Shown in pieces: positions 6,569 to 8,424 of a stretch of DNA of 8,424 bases. The notes beneath the pieces were generated by a model. That model saw only the letters and a program-made list of their open reading frames with translations, made no database searches and was not told the origin of the DNA. The stretch comes from an uncultured Oscillospiraceae bacterium. Lineage in GTDB: Bacteria; Bacillota; Clostridia; Oscillospirales; Acutalibacteraceae. The stretch is taken from NCBI GenBank assembly GCA_900546895.1, contig UREO01000122.1, forward strand, positions 1 to 8,424. Reading direction: 5' to 3'. The first letter of the stretch is position 1. Each line of letters begins with the position of its first letter. The translations under genes and the position numbers were made by a program.

Positions 6569-6790
6569 TTACTGAAAAAGTTTATCCTGCAATTTTTTTG
6601 TTTTAAATCGCCTTTGCGCCGTCGCTTCCGCATTGACGCTGAGCGTCCCCTCGGCGTCGTCCACGTTCAGAACATCGCCTTCCCGCGCGCCCTGCGGGAG
6701 CTCGGAGGTTTCGATGGCGAAGAATTTCTGATCCTTGTCCTCACAGATTGCGTAGGTTCCCTCAAAACGGTCTATGACCAGCATTTTCAT
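6569..6790 (-). CDS. DUF3006 domain protein
   Basis: A small 73-residue protein opening MKMLVIDRFEGTYAICEDKD, followed by ELPQGAREGDVLNV (30-43). This matches the DUF3006 pattern: IDRFEGxxAV near the start, then LPxGxKEGDV. It appears to be a small beta-barrel-like soluble protein with no signal peptide and a basic C-terminal tail. The function is unknown. The family is often encoded directly beside stand-alone ComEC-like MBL-fold proteins, as here: the MBL gene ends 24 bp upstream, so a shared job is plausible but unproven. The ATG at 6790 follows AGAGGGG (6799-6805) with an 8-nt gap. A second in-frame ATG at 6784 is possible but worse placed. It is the last gene of the minus-strand operon, ahead of the two-way terminator. 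Confidence 0.85.
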   Translation of the reverse strand: MKMLVIDRFEGTYAICEDKDQKFFAIETSELPQGAREGDVLNVDDAEGTLSVNAEATAQRRFKTKKLQDKLFQ

Positions 6791-6814
6791 TTTTCTATCC
6801 CCTCTTTATTATCA

Positions 6815-7738
6815 TCAGCGCTCGGCTGCAAGCTTTATATTTTGCCCGTCGCTCATAAAAATAAGCGTTCCGCTGACATCGGTCCGGTAAACCGCCGCGC
6901 CGGCGGACAACAGCCTTTTCAGTACTTCCCGTTTCGGAAGCCCGTTGGAATCGTCGGCAACGGAAATCGCCGCCCATTTCGGTTTTACAGCGTTCAGCAG
7001 AGCGTCCGTGGTGGAAGTACTGCTGCCATGGTGGCCAACCTTCAGAACATCGGCGGAAAGGTCTTCCCCGCCCGCAAGCAAATCGGATTCCTCCTCTTTT
7101 TCCGCGTCGCCCATCAGCAGAAACCGCGTTTTTCCATAGGTCAGCTTCAGGACGATGGAATTGTTGTTGGTGCTTCCGCCCTGCCGAACAGGGGCAAGAA
7201 CCTCTATTTTCATCCCGCCGAGAGAGAAAGTCTCTCCGGGCCGGGGAACAATTGTGGAAATCTGTTTTTCGTTCAGCGCTTTTTGCGCGGCAAAATATTC
7301 CTCGCTGGAGGGAATCAGATCCTTCGGGATATCGGGCGCAATATATTTTTTAACTGGATAACGCCCGATCAGGTACGCAAGACCGCCGATATGGTCCTCG
7401 TCGGGATGCGTGTTGACCATATATTCCAGTTCCTTCACGCCCCAGCGGTCAAGGTATTCCGCCACCGGTTCCCCGCAATCGACAGTCCCGCCGTCCACAA
7501 GCATCGCTTTCCCCGCGCACTCAATCAAGATGCTGTCAGCTTTTCCGACCTCCAGCACATGGAGGGACATCGGGCTGGAATCCGCCGCCGCGGAAAAATC
7601 ACTCAGTCCGAAAAAGGAAAAAATCCGGTGCCAGAAGGCTGCTGCCCCAAACGGCAGCAATGAAACAACGAGCCCCATCGCCAGAAACAGTGAGATGGTG
7701 ATTTTTAGCGCCTTTTTACTGTTTTTTTGCTGTTCCAT
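6815..7738 (-). CDS. Membrane-anchored ComEC-like MBL-fold hydrolase
   Basis: A 307-residue protein with one N-terminal hydrophobic segment (about 11-36) and no lipobox Cys, so it is probably an anchored or secreted outside-facing domain. The rest resembles the C-terminal metallo-beta-lactamase domain of ComEC/Rec2: LHVLEVGKADSILIE (59-73; family VGQGDS), VDGG (81-84), metal-binding THPDEDHIGG (110-119; HxDxDH), NNNSIVLKL (191-199), LLMGDAE (207-213) and VGHHGSSTST (234-243). The ComEC channel domain is absent, so this is a stand-alone form, possibly a nuclease or phosphodiesterase; the substrate is unknown. The usual GHP near the C-terminus reads GLP (266-268). I place the start at 7738, inside the ygiQ end; a frame reaching back to 7807 has an unlikely Cys- and Pro-rich leader. 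Shine-Dalgarno candidates are weak (AGGG 3 nt or AGAGAAG 10 nt upstream), so coupling to ygiQ is likely. Confidence 0.88.
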   Translation of the reverse strand: MEQQKNSKKALKITISLFLAMGLVVSLLPFGAAAFWHRIFSFFGLSDFSAAADSSPMSLHVLEVGKADSILIECAGKAMLVDGGTVDCGEPVAEYLDRWGVKELEYMVNTHPDEDHIGGLAYLIGRYPVKKYIAPDIPKDLIPSSEEYFAAQKALNEKQISTIVPRPGETFSLGGMKIEVLAPVRQGGSTNNNSIVLKLTYGKTRFLLMGDAEKEEESDLLAGGEDLSADVLKVGHHGSSTSTTDALLNAVKPKWAAISVADDSNGLPKREVLKRLLSAGAAVYRTDVSGTLIFMSDGQNIKLAAER

Positions 7739-8424
7739 CTGCCCTGCTTCTCTCTTTTTTGTACTTGGGCTGCACGCCGCATGGCAGGGCTGGGAGGGAC
7801 AAGACACGAGCCGCCCGTACCGATCAGGTCGCTGCGGCCCGCGGCTTTCAGCGCCGCAATCACCAGATCCCTGTTCTTTGGATTAAAATACTGCAGAAGC
7901 GCCCGCTGCATCGCCTTTTCCCGGTCGGTGCGTGGAATATAGACTTCTTTCATCGTATAAGGATCAAGCCCGGTGTAAAACATGCAGGTGGAAATGGTGC
8001 CGGGCGTAGGATAAAAATCCTGCACCTGCTCCGGACGAAGATGCTCGCGCTTTAGAAACAGGGCGAGCGAAACCGCGTCTTTCAGGGTGCTGCCCGGGTG
8101 GGAGGACATCAGGTATGGAACAAGATACTGCTCCTTACCCTCCTCCTTACAGAATTGATAATATTTTTTTTCAAATTTCAAAAAAGATTCAATATGCGGT
8201 TTGCCCATACAGTCAAGGACCTCCGGCGTACAGTGCTCCGGCGCGACCTTCAGCTGTCCGCTGACATGGTATTTGACCAGTTCCTTAAAAAAGGCGTCGT
8301 CCTTGTCTTCAATCAAATAATCAAAGCGGATGCCGGAACGGATAAACACGCGTTTGACCCTCGGCAGGGCACGAAGCCTGCGCAGAATGCCCAGATATTC
8401 GCTGTGATCCACCTTGAGCAGGGG
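7705..8424 (-). CDS. ygiQ: YgiQ-family radical SAM protein, C-terminal part
   Basis: The last 239 codons of a gene that begins beyond base 8424; the frame is open to the window edge, reading PLLKVDHSEY there. Recognised family stretches are KVFIRSGIRFDYL, HVSGQLKVAPEHC, YLVPYLMSSHPGSTLKDA, QVQDFYPTPGTISTCMFYTG and KAMQRALLQYFNPKN, which together are distinctive of the YgiQ (UPF0313) family. The radical-SAM iron-sulfur motif (CxxxCxxC) lies upstream, outside the window, so it cannot be checked. The reaction is not established to my knowledge. The protein ends in a basic tail, and its last 34 bp overlap the start of the MBL gene, which suggests co-transcription with it and with the DUF3006 gene. 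Confidence 0.95.
   Translation of the reverse strand, partial: PLLKVDHSEYLGILRRLRALPRVKRVFIRSGIRFDYLIEDKDDAFFKELVKYHVSGQLKVAPEHCTPEVLDCMGKPHIESFLKFEKKYYQFCKEEGKEQYLVPYLMSSHPGSTLKDAVSLALFLKREHLRPEQVQDFYPTPGTISTCMFYTGLDPYTMKEVYIPRTDREKAMQRALLQYFNPKNRDLVIAALKAAGRSDLIGTGGSCLVPPSPAMRRAAQVQKREKQGRWNSKKTVKRR

Noticed and set aside
6353..7663. 436-codon open frame on the plus strand
   Set aside because: It runs through the end of the RodA-like gene, the 21-bp-stem terminator, and antisense to the DUF3006 and MBL genes. Its translation has no recognisable domain, and both antisense genes carry clear family motifs.
7739..7807. 23-residue N-terminal extension of the MBL protein
   Set aside because: It lies wholly within ygiQ and is rich in Cys, Pro and Ser with no signal-peptide character. 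The Met at 7738 directly precedes a normal Lys-rich plus hydrophobic anchor.

Overview
The window looks like chromosomal DNA of a moderately GC-rich anaerobic member of the Clostridia, probably Oscillospiraceae/Ruminococcaceae-like. This is an inference from four things: strong Gram-positive Shine-Dalgarno sites (AAGGGGA, GGGAGG, AGAGGGG), a VanR/VanS-like two-component pair of clostridial type, a clostridial formate-tetrahydrofolate ligase, and a stand-alone ComEC-like metallo-beta-lactamase protein beside a DUF3006 protein. No mobile element, CRISPR array, rRNA or tRNA gene is visible. Nearly all of the sequence is coding.

Layout. (1) Bases 1-2251, minus strand: a run of fhs (one-carbon metabolism), tsaE and the start of tsaB (both for tRNA t6A37 modification). 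The genes are tightly spaced, with 19 bp between fhs and tsaE and a 4-bp ATGA overlap between tsaE and tsaB, so fhs appears to lead a transcript that continues past base 1. (2) Bases 2252-2510: a divergent control region. It holds a candidate fhs promoter, a 7-bp inverted repeat beside it, an extended -10 promoter facing the other way, and a 20-bp sequence repeated perfectly with a 23-bp period just before the response regulator gene. (3) Bases 2511-5223, plus strand: an OmpR/VanR-family response regulator and a six-TM sensor histidine kinase. They overlap by 26 bp through a TTG start, and a hairpin terminator follows. (4) Bases 5302-6503, plus strand: a FtsW/RodA/SpoVE-family glycan polymerase with its own promoter. 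(5) Bases 6510-6558: a perfect 21-bp-stem hairpin between convergent genes, probably a two-way terminator. (6) Bases 6569-8424, minus strand: an apparent operon of ygiQ (radical SAM, 5' end outside the window), a membrane-anchored ComEC-like MBL-fold protein and a DUF3006 protein.

How the parts relate. The kinase-regulator pair is plausibly a cell-envelope sensing system, and the next gene builds peptidoglycan. A terminator and a separate promoter divide them, so any link would have to be through regulation and is not shown. The MBL protein and DUF3006 protein are a recurring pair. Most of the window is housekeeping. I see no convincing wholly new system. The points most worth checking are the control region before the two-component genes, the altered last motif of the MBL protein, and the unusual motif spelling in the RodA-like polymerase.
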